Of a stretch of DNA of 64,000 nt, positions 36,636 to 45,743 are shown one piece after another. The translations under genes and the position numbers were made by a program. The stretch spans positions 1 to 64,000 of the forward strand of contig CACYEI010000068.1 in assembly GCA_902773355.1 (NCBI GenBank), read 5' to 3'. The notes under the pieces were generated by a model. That model searched no databases, had not been told where the DNA came from, and saw nothing but the letters and a program-made list of their open reading frames with translations. The first letter of the stretch is position 1. Every line of letters starts with the position of its first letter. This DNA comes from an uncultured Spirochaetales bacterium (lineage in GTDB: Bacteria; Spirochaetota; Spirochaetia; Sphaerochaetales; Sphaerochaetaceae).

Positions 36636-39600
36636 AATTTTTTTAACTCTAATCTGAATTCATCTTCCATTTTATCATCTATTATAAAACTTATTTCAAT
36701 GGATAATGTTTCATTAGAAATATAATCTTTATACTGCTCTACTGCTCTACATATGTTTTCATGTCCTATAATTGACGTTTTAATCCTATCAGCAACATTA
36801 AAATCCTCTTCTTTTCTTTTTGTTTGAATACTTCTGATTAAATCTCTAGCTATACCTTCATTTTCCAGTTCTTCTGTTATTTCTGTATCAAATCCTAACG
36901 TCAAAAAATCTTCATTTAAAATTTTTAAATTAGGTTTTTCATTTCTTTGAATAATCAAATCATTCTGTGATATATCTAAAGAATTATCTTCACCATACTT
37001 TATACTTAACTTATTTTTTTTATTTGATAATAATGAAGCAATAGCATCAGAGCCAAATTCCTGAATTTTAGATGCCACTTCCTTCATATGCTTACCAAGT
37101 TTACTTCCAAGAACTTTAAAATTTGCTTTAGCTGTATAATCTACCAATTCTGATTCATTACTTTGAATTTCAACATTTTTTACATTTAATTCTTCAGCAA
37201 TAATATCCTTCATTTTTTTCAATATATTTCTGTCTTCAGAATTTGAATCAACTATAAAAAGTCTGTTAAGTGGCTGTCTATTTTTAATGTTGCCAATACT
37301 CCTTAGAGATCTACCCATTGTAATGGCTTTAACTGTTAGATTCATCATCCTTTCCAGATTTAAATCTCTGTTGTTTTCGTTATAAAGTGGATAATCACAT
37401 AAATGTACAGACACAGGATCCTTTTTTGTTCTTAAATTCAGATATATTTCTTCAGTGATGAAAGGAATAATTGGACATGCCAGTTTTATGTATTTCATAA
37501 GAACAACATAAAGTACTGAATAAGCTGTTTTTTTATCATTATCATTTTCAGATTTCCAAAATCTTCTTCTGTTTCTTCTTATGTACCAATTATTCAAACT
37601 ATCAATAAACTGAACTAAATGGTTACAAACACTCTGTAGATCGTATCTTTCAAATGAATCAGTTACATCCATGGTAAGTTTTTCTGAAACAGAAATAATC
37701 CATTTATCCATTGGGTTAGATAAAGATTTAAAATCTTCATTATTAAAACTGTTTTTGTCAGGTACAAATTTATCTAAATTTGCATAAGTTACAAAAAAAG
37801 AATAGGAATTCCACAATGGAAGTATTAATGTTTTTAACACATCTTTAACAAGGCTATCGGAATATTTTACATCATCAGCATGTACAGCTCCGCTATTCAT
37901 TAAGGCAAATCTTAATGAATCAGCACCATAACTATTAATTACATCTACAGGGTCTGTAAAATTATTTTTACTTTTTGACATTTTCTCACCATTTTCAGAT
38001 AAAATAATGCCGTTTGTTACATTATTATAAAAAGCAGGTTTATTAAATAATGCTGTAGATATTACATTTAATGTATAAAACCAACCTCTTGTTTGATCTA
38101 AACCTTCACTTACAAAGTCAGCAGGAAAAATTTTTTCAAATCTGTCTATATTTTCAAAAGGATAATGTAATTGTCCATAAGGCATACTGCCACTTTCAAA
38201 CCAGCAATCCAATACATCCGGGACTCTACGCATTACACCTTTTCCATCTGGAGAAGGCCATGTTAACTGGTCAATATAATGTTTATGTAAATCATTAATT
38301 TTTTTGCCAGTTTTTTCTTCTAATTCTTTAACAGATCCTATAACTTCTACATAATTTGATGAATCTGATATCCATACAGGAATTGGATTTCCCCAAAACC
38401 TATTTCTAGAAATAGCCCAGTCTCTGGCTCCTTCAAGCCATTTGCCAAATCTTCCATTTTTTAAATGTTCTGGAATCCATGTAATTTGTGAATTTGAATT
38501 TAATAAAGCTTCACGAAGTTTTGATACACTAACAAACCAGCAGTCCATGGCTCTATAAATTAGCGGTGTACCTGTGCGCCAGCAGAATGGATAACTATGA
38601 ACAAAATTTTCTTTTCTTATAAGTTTTCCTTCTTCTTTTAATCTTTTTATTATACTTTTATCTGCATCTTTTACAAAAATATCCTTATAGTCTGGAACTT
38701 CTTCAGTAAACTTACATTCATCATTTATTGGACACACTACAGGTATTCCTGTATCTTTTAAAACATTATAGTCATCTTCTCCAAATCCTGGAGCCGTATG
38801 CACTATTCCACAGCCATCATCTGTGGTTACATAATCACCGCATACAACAACAAAAGCGCCTTTATCATAAAGATCCTTAAAATATGGAAACAAAGGTTCA
38901 TATCTCATACCTTTTAGGTCCTTACCTTTATATTCTTCCAATATCTTGTATAAAACTTTACCGTCTTCCTGTTCTTTATAGTATGCAGATAGTCTGTTCT
39001 TTCCTAAAATATAATTTTCCCCAGTGTCTAAATCCTTTATTTTAACATATTCTATTTCAGGACCAACAGCTAATGCCAAATTTGAAGGTAAAGTCCAAGG
39101 TGTAGTAGTCCATGCTAAAAAATATGTATTTTCAGTGTTTTCTACTTTAAATTTTACTGTTACTGCTGGATCTGAAACATCTTTATAGCCTCCTAGATTA
39201 ACTTCCATATTACTTAATGGACAGCCTAAACCTGGGCTATATGGTAATATATTATAACCTTTGTAAATTAATTTTTTATCATATAAATTTTTAAAAACCC
39301 ACCAAACAGATTCCATAAATGATAGATCCATGGTTTTATAACCATTTTTAAAGTCAACCCATCTTCCTGTTCTCTTAATTATTTTTTCCCAATCTGATGT
39401 AAATCTGAGTACAATGGATCTGCACTGTTCATTATAATTAGCTATTCCGTATTCATGAATTTCTTTTGATGAAGAAATACCTAACTTCTTTTTCATTTCA
39501 TTTTCAACTGGTAAGCCGTGACAGTCCCAGCCCCACCTACGAATGACTTTAAAACCTTTCATAGTTTTATATCTAGGAATAGCATCTTTTATTGTCCCCG

Positions 39601-39781
39601 GAACCAAATGACCAAAATGTGGTTTTCCAGTAGCAAAAGGAGGACCATCATAGAATGAAAATTCTTTACAGTTATTTCTTAGTTCAATAGATTTTTCAAA
39701 AATTTTATTATCCTCCCAAAAATTAAGAATTTTCTCTTCCATCTTTGGGAAATTTTCTCTTCCATCTACAGACTTGAACAT
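36632..39781 (-). CDS. ileS: Isoleucyl-tRNA synthetase, long eukaryote-like type
   Basis: The roughly 1049-residue class I synthetase carries GKPHFGH at 52-58, WGWDCHGLPVENEMKKKLG near 84 and KMSKSKNNF near 600. The length and the GLPVENEMKKKLGI pattern are those of the second IleS type, shared with eukaryotes and spirochaetes and often less sensitive to mupirocin. The start is placed at the ATG at 39781, because GGAGG (39787-39791) precedes it by five bases. The ATG at 39793 contains that site in its own second codon. It is the first gene of a three-gene minus-strand operon. Confidence 0.95.
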   Translation of the reverse strand: MFKSVDGRENFPKMEEKILNFWEDNKIFEKSIELRNNCKEFSFYDGPPFATGKPHFGHLVPGTIKDAIPRYKTMKGFKVIRRWGWDCHGLPVENEMKKKLGISSSKEIHEYGIANYNEQCRSIVLRFTSDWEKIIKRTGRWVDFKNGYKTMDLSFMESVWWVFKNLYDKKLIYKGYNILPYSPGLGCPLSNMEVNLGGYKDVSDPAVTVKFKVENTENTYFLAWTTTPWTLPSNLALAVGPEIEYVKIKDLDTGENYILGKNRLSAYYKEQEDGKVLYKILEEYKGKDLKGMRYEPLFPYFKDLYDKGAFVVVCGDYVTTDDGCGIVHTAPGFGEDDYNVLKDTGIPVVCPINDECKFTEEVPDYKDIFVKDADKSIIKRLKEEGKLIRKENFVHSYPFCWRTGTPLIYRAMDCWFVSVSKLREALLNSNSQITWIPEHLKNGRFGKWLEGARDWAISRNRFWGNPIPVWISDSSNYVEVIGSVKELEEKTGKKINDLHKHYIDQLTWPSPDGKGVMRRVPDVLDCWFESGSMPYGQLHYPFENIDRFEKIFPADFVSEGLDQTRGWFYTLNVISTALFNKPAFYNNVTNGIILSENGEKMSKSKNNFTDPVDVINSYGADSLRFALMNSGAVHADDVKYSDSLVKDVLKTLILPLWNSYSFFVTYANLDKFVPDKNSFNNEDFKSLSNPMDKWIISVSEKLTMDVTDSFERYDLQSVCNHLVQFIDSLNNWYIRRNRRRFWKSENDNDKKTAYSVLYVVLMKYIKLACPIIPFITEEIYLNLRTKKDPVSVHLCDYPLYNENNRDLNLERMMNLTVKAITMGRSLRSIGNIKNRQPLNRLFIVDSNSEDRNILKKMKDIIAEELNVKNVEIQSNESELVDYTAKANFKVLGSKLGKHMKEVASKIQEFGSDAIASLLSNKKNKLSIKYGEDNSLDISQNDLIIQRNEKPNLKILNEDFLTLGFDTEITEELENEGIARDLIRSIQTKRKEEDFNVADRIKTSIIGHENICRAVEQYKDYISNETLSIEISFIIDDKMEDEFRLELKKL

Positions 39782-39859
39782 TTTATCCTCCATACTTAGA
39801 AATCTTATTCATTACAGATTTTATTTTAAATTTTTTCTCTTGTTAATACCTAAGTCTTA

Positions 39860-39888
39860 TTGACTTAAAGAACCTATTTTTATATCTT
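39860..39888 (+). promoter_or_regulatory. Candidate promoter of rpmF-acpP-rnc
   Basis: TTGACT (39860-39865), a 17-base spacer and TATCTT (39883-39888) lie 60 bases before the rpmF ATG. The region 39782-39948 between divergent ileS and rpmF holds no gene; besides this element it is A+T-rich sequence with a GAGG ribosome-binding site for rpmF. Confidence 0.5.
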
Positions 39889-39948
39889 TTCATTGATTCT
39901 TAAAATTTATTAAAGATAGCTAAAATATAAAATTATAGAGGTAATTTC

Positions 39949-40131
39949 ATGGCAACACCTAAATATAAAACATCAAAAGCTTCAGCTGCATCTAGAAAAG
40001 CAGTTAATATGAAACTAAGTGCTCCTGTCCTTACTGCTTGTCCGCAGTGTGGAACCCAAATAAGACCACACCATGTTTGTCCTAAATGTGGTTATTATAA
40101 GGGTGTTCAGTATGTTAATCCTGAGGAGTAA
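39949..40131 (+). CDS. rpmF: 50S ribosomal protein L32
   Basis: The 60-residue protein has the L32 start ATPKYKTSKAS and an intact zinc ribbon with C31, C34, C44 and C47 (CPQCG and CPKCGYY). It is therefore the zinc-binding form. AGAGGT lies eight bases before the ATG. It begins the rpmF-acpP-rnc operon, and its stop overlaps the first of two adjacent ATGs before acpP. Confidence 0.96.
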   Translation: MATPKYKTSKASAASRKAVNMKLSAPVLTACPQCGTQIRPHHVCPKCGYYKGVQYVNPEE

Positions 40132-40133
40132 TG

Positions 40134-40379
40134 ATGACTAAAGAAGAAGTTTTTGAAAAAGTTAGACATATTATTTCTGAAAAACTAGCCATAGATGATT
40201 TGGATTCAATAAAACTTGAATCTTCATTTGTAAATGATTTAAGGGCAGATAGTATGGATATTCTTGACTTAGTTAACGGATTTGAAGAAGAATTTGATAT
40301 TTCTATTCCTGATGAAAAAGGCAGAACATTTGAAACTGTAGAACAGGCAGTTGATTATCTTTGTTCATTAGTTAATTAA
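40134..40379 (+). CDS. acpP: Acyl carrier protein
   Basis: The 81-residue acidic helical protein carries fatty acyl chains on a phosphopantetheine arm. The attachment site is Ser40 in LRADSMDILDLV; the usual DSL is DSM here, a tolerated variant. The ATG at 40134 is chosen because AGGAG precedes it by five bases, whereas the ATG at 40131 is too close. plsX and fab genes, which often adjoin acpP, are absent. It lies 6 bases before rnc. Confidence 0.95.
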   Translation: MTKEEVFEKVRHIISEKLAIDDLDSIKLESSFVNDLRADSMDILDLVNGFEEEFDISIPDEKGRTFETVEQAVDYLCSLVN

Positions 40380-40385
40380 AATACA

Positions 40386-41126
40386 ATGGATGACTGTGAT
40401 AAAAAAGCTCCAGAACTATCTTATAACAGGGTTTTGGAGCTTTCTCATTTTGTAGAAGAATCAAATATACCAATCAGTAATTTAAATCTTCTTGATACAG
40501 CTCTAACACATTCTTCATATGCAAATGAATCTATAAATAAAAAAGATGATAACGAAAGATTGGAATTTTTGGGTGATAGCGTTCTACAACTAAGTATATC
40601 TTCATACCTTTATAATAATTTAGATATGAATGAAGGTTTTTATACTAGATTAAGGAGTGCTATTGTTTCAGAAGATGCACTCTATAATCTTTCAAATAAG
40701 TTAAATATTTCAAAATATATTTTAATAGGAAAGGGAGAAGAACATACTGGAGGTAGGGGAAAAAAAGCATTATTAGCTGATGCAATGGAAGCAGTTTTAG
40801 GCGCAATATATTTAGATAACGGGTTTAATACTGTCTCAAAATTTATTATAGAAGTTCATAAAGATTATATTTTATCAGTTTTAAACAACAACATAATTAA
40901 AGATTATAAAACTACACTCCAGGAATATGTTCAAACAAAATGGAAAATAACTCCAACATATATTCTTCATAAAACAGAAGGGCCTGAACATGATAAGGTT
41001 TTTTACTATAGTGTAAAGTTTAAAAATAAATCTTTTGGTCCATCTTTTGGAAAAAATAAAAAAGATGCTGAGCAAAATGTAGCAAAACTTGCATTAACAA
41101 ATCTAGGACTTATACCTACTCATTAA
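40386..41126 (+). CDS. rnc: Ribonuclease III
   Basis: The 246-residue endonuclease processes double-stranded RNA, including rRNA precursors. The catalytic signature NERLEFLGDSVLQ lies near 54-66, the second acidic block KALLADAMEAVLGAIYLD near 130-147, and a double-stranded-RNA-binding domain at about 175-244. Its stop converges with and overlaps the cca-like gene by 11 bases. Confidence 0.96.
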   Translation: MDDCDKKAPELSYNRVLELSHFVEESNIPISNLNLLDTALTHSSYANESINKKDDNERLEFLGDSVLQLSISSYLYNNLDMNEGFYTRLRSAIVSEDALYNLSNKLNISKYILIGKGEEHTGGRGKKALLADAMEAVLGAIYLDNGFNTVSKFIIEVHKDYILSVLNNNIIKDYKTTLQEYVQTKWKITPTYILHKTEGPEHDKVFYYSVKFKNKSFGPSFGKNKKDAEQNVAKLALTNLGLIPTH

Positions 41127-42402
41127 CATTTAAGACTTTAGTCATTAGGTATTCTTTTGTGTTGTGTTCTGGATAATCTATAACATCATCTAACATTGTA
41201 TTTAAAATATTTTTAATTTCTGGTCCTGATTTTATACCATTTTTTATTAAATCATCACCATTTATTGCTAAATCTTTAAAACAAGAAGGCTCATTTTTTA
41301 TTATTTGATATCTATTTTTAAATGATTCACGTACTTTTGTAATTTTTTTAGTTGCATTTCTGTTAAAATTAATGCAATGCTGTAATTCAAATAATAATTC
41401 AACATTTTCTATACCTACTTTATTTATAAAGCGTTTTACCTCACTATTTGTCCAATTAAAGTTATAAACTTGTAATTGATTCTGGATTAAATTTAAAATT
41501 TTATCTTTCATAAAATTAGAAAATTTTAACCTTTTTAGTATGTTATTTACCAAATATGCACATTCATCTGGATTTTTCCCTAAATAAATTAACAAACATG
41601 TCCATCTTATAATTAAGGAATAGTTATATCTAGAAGCATTTTTTATTGATTTAAGTATATTTTTATAAAGATATGAATTTGATGAATATTTTAATTCAGG
41701 TAAGATAGAAAATAAAAGTCCAGTTTTTTTCATTAAATTTATACCAATATCTGGATGACTAGTTAAAAGAATTTTATCTAATTCATCGTGTATCCTTTCA
41801 GAAGAAATATGAATAATATTTGAACTTAAATTTTTAGCTTCTTTTAATGTATTTGATTCTGGTGAAAAATTTAATTTAGAACAAAACCTGCACATTCTGA
41901 GAAGACGGAGTGCATCTTCAGTAAATCTATTTTTAGGATTACCAATACATCTTATCTTTTTATGTTTTAAATCTTTAAAGCCATTAAATAAATCTATTAT
42001 TATCCCTGTTTCACAATCACAAGCTAGTGCATTTACTGTAAAATCTCTTCTTGATAAATCTTCTTCAAGATTAGAAACGTATGTAATAGTTTCAGGATGT
42101 CTGAAATCTTTATAGTTTTTTTCTGTTCTAAATGTTGTTATTTCAAACATATCATTTTCAAAAATTACAGTTACGGTTCCGTGCTTTATTCCAGTTGGAA
42201 TAACTTTTTTAAACATTGATAAAATTTTTTCAGGTACAGCAGATGTGCAAAAATCAAAATCATGATTTGGTATTTTTAATAAATAGTCTCTTATTGCTCC
42301 ACCAACAATATATATTTTTTCATTATGTGATGAAAAAATATTATTAAGTTTTTTTATTTTGATAGGAACAGGAAATATCTTCATAGATTGGTGTTGGAAC
42401 AT
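41116..42402 (-). CDS. cca: CCA-adding-type tRNA nucleotidyltransferase
   Basis: This class II nucleotidyltransferase of about 428 residues has IVGGAIRDYLL, then DFDFCTSA (the catalytic acidic pair), GTVTVIF, EITTFRTE and RRDFTVNALACD in order. FTEDALRLLRMCRF follows. The pattern matches bacterial CCA-adding enzymes, which are needed because the tRNA genes here do not encode CCA. The start is uncertain: ATG at 42402 is preceded by GAGG at long distance, and ATG 42384 and TTG 42411 are alternatives. All overlap the end of coaD. A PcnB-like relative lies at 26476. Confidence 0.88.
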   Translation of the reverse strand: MFQHQSMKIFPVPIKIKKLNNIFSSHNEKIYIVGGAIRDYLLKIPNHDFDFCTSAVPEKILSMFKKVIPTGIKHGTVTVIFENDMFEITTFRTEKNYKDFRHPETITYVSNLEEDLSRRDFTVNALACDCETGIIIDLFNGFKDLKHKKIRCIGNPKNRFTEDALRLLRMCRFCSKLNFSPESNTLKEAKNLSSNIIHISSERIHDELDKILLTSHPDIGINLMKKTGLLFSILPELKYSSNSYLYKNILKSIKNASRYNYSLIIRWTCLLIYLGKNPDECAYLVNNILKRLKFSNFMKDKILNLIQNQLQVYNFNWTNSEVKRFINKVGIENVELLFELQHCINFNRNATKKITKVRESFKNRYQIIKNEPSCFKDLAINGDDLIKNGIKSGPEIKNILNTMLDDVIDYPEHNTKEYLMTKVLNVNE

Positions 42403-42865
42403 ATTTATCAAGATCCTCAGTTTTATTTTTTTTTATTAAGTCTCTTACTATACTACTATTTATATGACTCAGATTATTATTACAGGAAAACAACAAATAG
42501 TTAAGTTTACAGTTAAGCTTTTTATATGAATTAATCAATTCATATTCATAAATGATATCAGTAGCATTTCTATAACTTCTTACCACAGTTCCTATAGATT
42601 TTTCCTCACAATAATCAGTTACAAAATTTTCAGTATAATCACATGATACGTTTTTTAATGAATAATAAGACAATGCACTATTAATAAATTTTATCCTGTC
42701 ATTAACAGAAAAAAAATAATCTTTATCTGGATTTACCGCAATTAAAACTGTAATTTTTTGAAAAATAAAACTTATTTTATTTATTATATCCAAATGACCT
42801 AAAGTTATTGGATCAAAGCTGCCAGGAAAAACGGCATAATTAATATGACATGTTTGAATCAACAT
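42344..42865 (-). CDS. coaD: Phosphopantetheine adenylyltransferase
   Basis: The 173-residue enzyme makes dephospho-CoA from phosphopantetheine and ATP, the penultimate step of CoA synthesis. It has the nucleotidyltransferase motif PGSFDPITLGHLDII near 14-28, the central VVRSYRNATDIIYEY and the C-terminal INSSIVRDLI (the ISSTxVR equivalent). It overlaps the upstream zinc-motif gene by 26 bases and the cca gene downstream by about 60. No other CoA genes are nearby. Confidence 0.93.
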   Translation of the reverse strand: MLIQTCHINYAVFPGSFDPITLGHLDIINKISFIFQKITVLIAVNPDKDYFFSVNDRIKFINSALSYYSLKNVSCDYTENFVTDYCEEKSIGTVVRSYRNATDIIYEYELINSYKKLNCKLNYLLFSCNNNLSHINSSIVRDLIKKNKTEDLDKYVPTPIYEDISCSYQNKKT

Positions 42866-43235
42866 ATTCTTTCATCTTTTTATATCTTTCTTGTGTTTCA
42901 TACTGAATTTTTTGCTTAATATAATAGCCACCTTCATGTTTAATTCCCATAATAGCAAAATTTCCTTGACCAACATAAGAAATTTTATCAGGAGGCATTA
43001 TATTGTATTTACTATTTAACAAATGAATAACACAATCAAAATGGCTATAATAATCATCTTCTTCCATAATTGCTGAACTAATATTTTCAATAACTTTATT
43101 ACATAATTTACATATAGGTTTTGGTTCAACAATATGTTTATTTTTAAATAAATCAGATTTGTATTTTGAAACATATTTCTTTTCAGCTGATTGATTATTA
43201 GATAAATTTTTCTGTTTTGTTTTTTTTGTTTGCAT
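42840..43235 (-). CDS. Small putative zinc-binding protein, lineage-restricted
   Basis: I do not recognise a named family. The 131-residue protein has a lysine-rich N-terminus (1-35), then a likely single-zinc site C42-x2-C45 with H65 and C68, and the unusual pattern PPDKISYVGQGNFAIMG near 81-97. The end is basic and helical. The layout suggests a small nucleic-acid-binding or regulatory protein. It is locked between yraN (stop and start overlapping) and coaD (26-base overlap), so it is surely translated with the ribosome-maturation operon. Confidence 0.6.
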   Translation of the reverse strand: MQTKKTKQKNLSNNQSAEKKYVSKYKSDLFKNKHIVEPKPICKLCNKVIENISSAIMEEDDYYSHFDCVIHLLNSKYNIMPPDKISYVGQGNFAIMGIKHEGGYYIKQKIQYETQERYKKMKEYVDSNMSY

Positions 43236-43582
43236 TAAAAAACCCCATCAAAAAAAATATAATCACTTCCCTGTACAACAAAAACATCAAAACTTATGGA
43301 AGTAAAATTTTTCTTATTATTTTTTTGTATAAAGTCCACAGCTGTATATTTAATTTTATTTTTTTTTAAATTATTTATTTTATATCTTATATCAGACAAA
43401 TCCCATTCTTTAGGTAATGTTTTAACCTCAATAAAAGATAGATTATCATCTTTAAGTGCAATAATATCTATTTCACCTTTTTGTGTTCTATAATTTCTTT
43501 CCAGTATTTCATACCCCCTACTGGAAAGATAATTACAACATAAATCTTCTGATATTTTTCCTTTTTCAGTATTTGAATACAA
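43235..43582 (-). CDS. yraN: YraN/UPF0102 nuclease-like protein
   Basis: The 115-residue protein belongs to the UPF0102 family with a restriction-endonuclease-like core. The catalytic pattern is visible in GEIDIIA, then FIEVKTL (about 36-55), preceded by GKISEDLCCNYLSSRGYEIL. Its cellular role is unresolved; the gene is frequently next to rplS or rnhB. It follows rplS directly with no gap and shares a base with the downstream zinc-motif gene. Confidence 0.88.
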   Translation of the reverse strand: MYSNTEKGKISEDLCCNYLSSRGYEILERNYRTQKGEIDIIALKDDNLSFIEVKTLPKEWDLSDIRYKINNLKKNKIKYTAVDFIQKNNKKNFTSISFDVFVVQGSDYIFFDGVF

Positions 43583-43942
43583 CTATATTCCTTTGTGCCC
43601 TCTAATTTGCTCTGGAACTTTAGCTGCTTTTCCAATCTTATCTCTGAGATAATAAAGTTTTGCTCTTCGTACCCTTCCTTTCCTTACTACTTCAATTTTT
43701 TCTACTCTAGGAGAATGAAGAGGGAAAATTCTTTCAACACCTACTCCATAAGAAATTTTTCTTACAATAAATGTTCTTCTTAGTCCTGAATTGTTTTTAG
43801 CAATAACAACACCTTCAAATACTTGAACTCTCTCCGTGGCACCTTCCACTATTTTAAAATATACCTTTACAGTATCTCCAACATGAAAGTTTTCAGCATT
43901 ATCTTTCATCTGCTCTTGCTCAATAGCTTTAATCAAATCCAT
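43583..43942 (-). CDS. rplS: 50S ribosomal protein L19
   Basis: The 119-residue protein has typical L19 features: [13 protein letters not shown] near 19-31, [16 protein letters not shown], and [20 protein letters not shown] near the C-terminus. L19 sits at the 30S-50S interface. Its start overlaps the trmD end by 14 bases, as is common in the rpsP-rimM-trmD-rplS operon. Confidence 0.97.
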   Translation of the reverse strand: MDLIKAIEQEQMKDNAENFHVGDTVKVYFKIVEGATERVQVFEGVVIAKNNSGLRRTFIVRKISYGVGVERIFPLHSPRVEKIEVVRKGRVRRAKLYYLRDKIGKAAKVPEQIRGHKGI

Positions 43943-44669
43943 TTTCTACCCCTTGGTCAATTAATTTATCTAGTAATTTAGCTGTTTCAGGTTCCAATTT
44001 ATCAACCTTTAACAGATCCGGCCTATTTTTTAATGTTTTTTTCAGCCGTTCTTGTAGCCTCCACTTACGTATATTTTCATGATGACCTGAAAGAAGGATT
44101 TCAGGAACATTCATGCCGTCATATACTTCTGGCCTAGTATATTGTGGGTATTCCAATAACTGACCATTAAAGCTCTCTTCCAAAAGAGATGAATTTGTAA
44201 TTACACCATTTATAAGTCTATAAACAGCATCAATTACCGCTAGAGTGGCTACTTCTCCAGAACTTAAAACATAATCACCTATGCATATCTCATCTGTAAC
44301 ATATTTATCTATTATTCTTTGATCAATCCCTTCATAATGACCACAAATAAAGATAAGCTCTTCTTCAGCACTTAGCTCATAGGCATAATGCTGATTAAAA
44401 GGTCTGCCAGATGGTGTAGCATAAACAACACGTTTTTTTATGGCATCAAGATAATCTAGAGCTTTAAAGAGTGGTTCAGGTTTAATGACCATACCTGAAC
44501 CCCCTCCAAAGGGTGAATCATCACACTTATGGTGTCTGTCTGAAGTAAATAATCTCCAATCAATTATTTGATAAGAAATAATATTTGCTTTAACAGCTTT
44601 TGCCATTATAGAGCTATTAAAGAAACCAGTTAAAATATCAGGAAATAGTGTTAAAATAGTAATTTTCAT
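43929..44669 (-). CDS. trmD: tRNA (guanine-N1-)-methyltransferase TrmD
   Basis: The 246-residue SPOUT-class enzyme methylates G37 next to the anticodon to prevent frameshifting. It shows [17 protein letters not shown] near 56-72, the knot segment [21 protein letters not shown] near 132-152, and LEYPQYTRP near 174. It lies 16 bases after rimM and overlaps rplS. Confidence 0.97.
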   Translation of the reverse strand: MKITILTLFPDILTGFFNSSIMAKAVKANIISYQIIDWRLFTSDRHHKCDDSPFGGGSGMVIKPEPLFKALDYLDAIKKRVVYATPSGRPFNQHYAYELSAEEELIFICGHYEGIDQRIIDKYVTDEICIGDYVLSSGEVATLAVIDAVYRLINGVITNSSLLEESFNGQLLEYPQYTRPEVYDGMNVPEILLSGHHENIRKWRLQERLKKTLKNRPDLLKVDKLEPETAKLLDKLIDQGVENGFD

Positions 44670-44685
44670 ACTTTTCCATTCTTAA

Positions 44686-45201
44686 TTAATGTATATCTTC
44701 AACTAAATCTCTTCTAAGCAATTTAATTTTTTTTGAAGAAACATTTACATCAGAAACAAAGATATTCCTTAGAAAAGGAACAAATCTCAATTTTCCATCT
44801 AAACATTTAACTTCAAGTAAATATGACTGAGAACCTTCTGCTGTAGAAACAACAGTTCCAACAACATCATCCTCATATATCAAATCCATTCCAACCAAAT
44901 CAGAAAGATAAACTTCATCATTTTTAAGCCTAGGGGCATACAATCTTGGTATAATTACCAAAGAACCAGAAAGCAATGAAGCTTTCTCTGGTGAATTATA
45001 ATCAGCAAATTTGATTATATAAGAACCAGATACACACCTTAAATCTTCTACTACATATTCAAAGTATCTGTTATTTTTTTCTAATTTTAATTTTTTTAAA
45101 CCATATAAATGATCAAGATTTTCTGAAAATGGTTTAATTTTTAAATAACCTTTTATACCATATGTAGATAAAACTTTAGCAGTATAGAAGTAATCTCTCA
45201 T
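44686..45201 (-). CDS. rimM: 16S rRNA processing protein RimM
   Basis: The 171-residue protein assists maturation of the 30S head and binds S19. The N-terminal beta-barrel begins TAKVLSTYGIKGYLKIKPF, and the PRC-barrel half contains DLVGMDLI, then LEV, FVPFLRNIF and the closing LLRRDLVEDI. It is placed between khpA and trmD as in most bacteria. Confidence 0.95.
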   Translation of the reverse strand: MRDYFYTAKVLSTYGIKGYLKIKPFSENLDHLYGLKKLKLEKNNRYFEYVVEDLRCVSGSYIIKFADYNSPEKASLLSGSLVIIPRLYAPRLKNDEVYLSDLVGMDLIYEDDVVGTVVSTAEGSQSYLLEVKCLDGKLRFVPFLRNIFVSDVNVSSKKIKLLRRDLVEDIH

Positions 45202-45220
45202 TCATTCTTGGCTAAAATTT

Positions 45221-45454
45221 TCAATCTAAAATTTCAAGAGAAGTATGTTTACCGTTTTTTGTAGCAGATGCACTAACTATGGTTCTTAATGCTTTAGCAA
45301 TTCTTCCCTGTCTTCCTATTACTTTACCAATATCAGCTTCAGACACTCTTAACTCTATTATAGTAGAACGTTCACCTTCAACTACTCTTACATCAACCTG
45401 ATCTGGATTATCTACTAATGATTTAACAATAAATTCAACTAATTCTTTTTCCAT
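45221..45454 (-). CDS. khpA: KH-domain RNA-binding protein KhpA
   Basis: This 77-residue single KH domain has the RNA-binding loop VIGRQGRIAKALRTI (GxxG as GRQG) near 43-57. KhpA works with KhpB on RNA in several bacteria and is regularly found next to rpsP, as here (13 bases downstream). A GAGGTGA ribosome-binding site precedes the ATG. Confidence 0.94.
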   Translation of the reverse strand: MEKELVEFIVKSLVDNPDQVDVRVVEGERSTIIELRVSEADIGKVIGRQGRIAKALRTIVSASATKNGKHTSLEILD

Positions 45455-45467
45455 AAAATCACCTCAA

Positions 45468-45725
45468 TTATTTTTTTATAGGATTATGAATCCCGTTTTT
45501 TAAAAATATACCTTTAACGGTATCAGAAGGTTTAGCTCCCTGAGAAAGCCAGTATTCTGCTCTTTCTGCATTTACGCTAACCTGATTTTCTTTTTCAATA
45601 GGATGATAATATCCCAATTCCTCTAAAGGTTTACCTTTGGTTGCTTCTCTACTGTCCATAACAACAATTCTGTAATATGGCCTTTGTTTTGAACCAAACC
45701 TTTTAAGTCTGATACTTACACTCAC
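45468..45725 (-). CDS. rpsP: 30S ribosomal protein S16
   Basis: The 85-residue protein opens with the S16 signature IRLKRFGSKQRPYYRIVVMDSR and has ERAEYWLSQGAKPSDTV near 54-70 (both quoted in outline of the conserved positions). It is an early-assembly protein of the 30S body. It follows ffh by 18 bases, with GGAGG before its ATG. Confidence 0.97.
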   Translation of the reverse strand: MSVSIRLKRFGSKQRPYYRIVVMDSREATKGKPLEELGYYHPIEKENQVSVNAERAEYWLSQGAKPSDTVKGIFLKNGIHNPIKK

Positions 45726-45743
45726 TGTTTCCTCCTCAAAAAA

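Noticed and set aside
39782-39793. ileS start at 39793
   Set aside because: The GGAGG that would serve ileS lies within its first codons, so it must serve the ATG at 39781.
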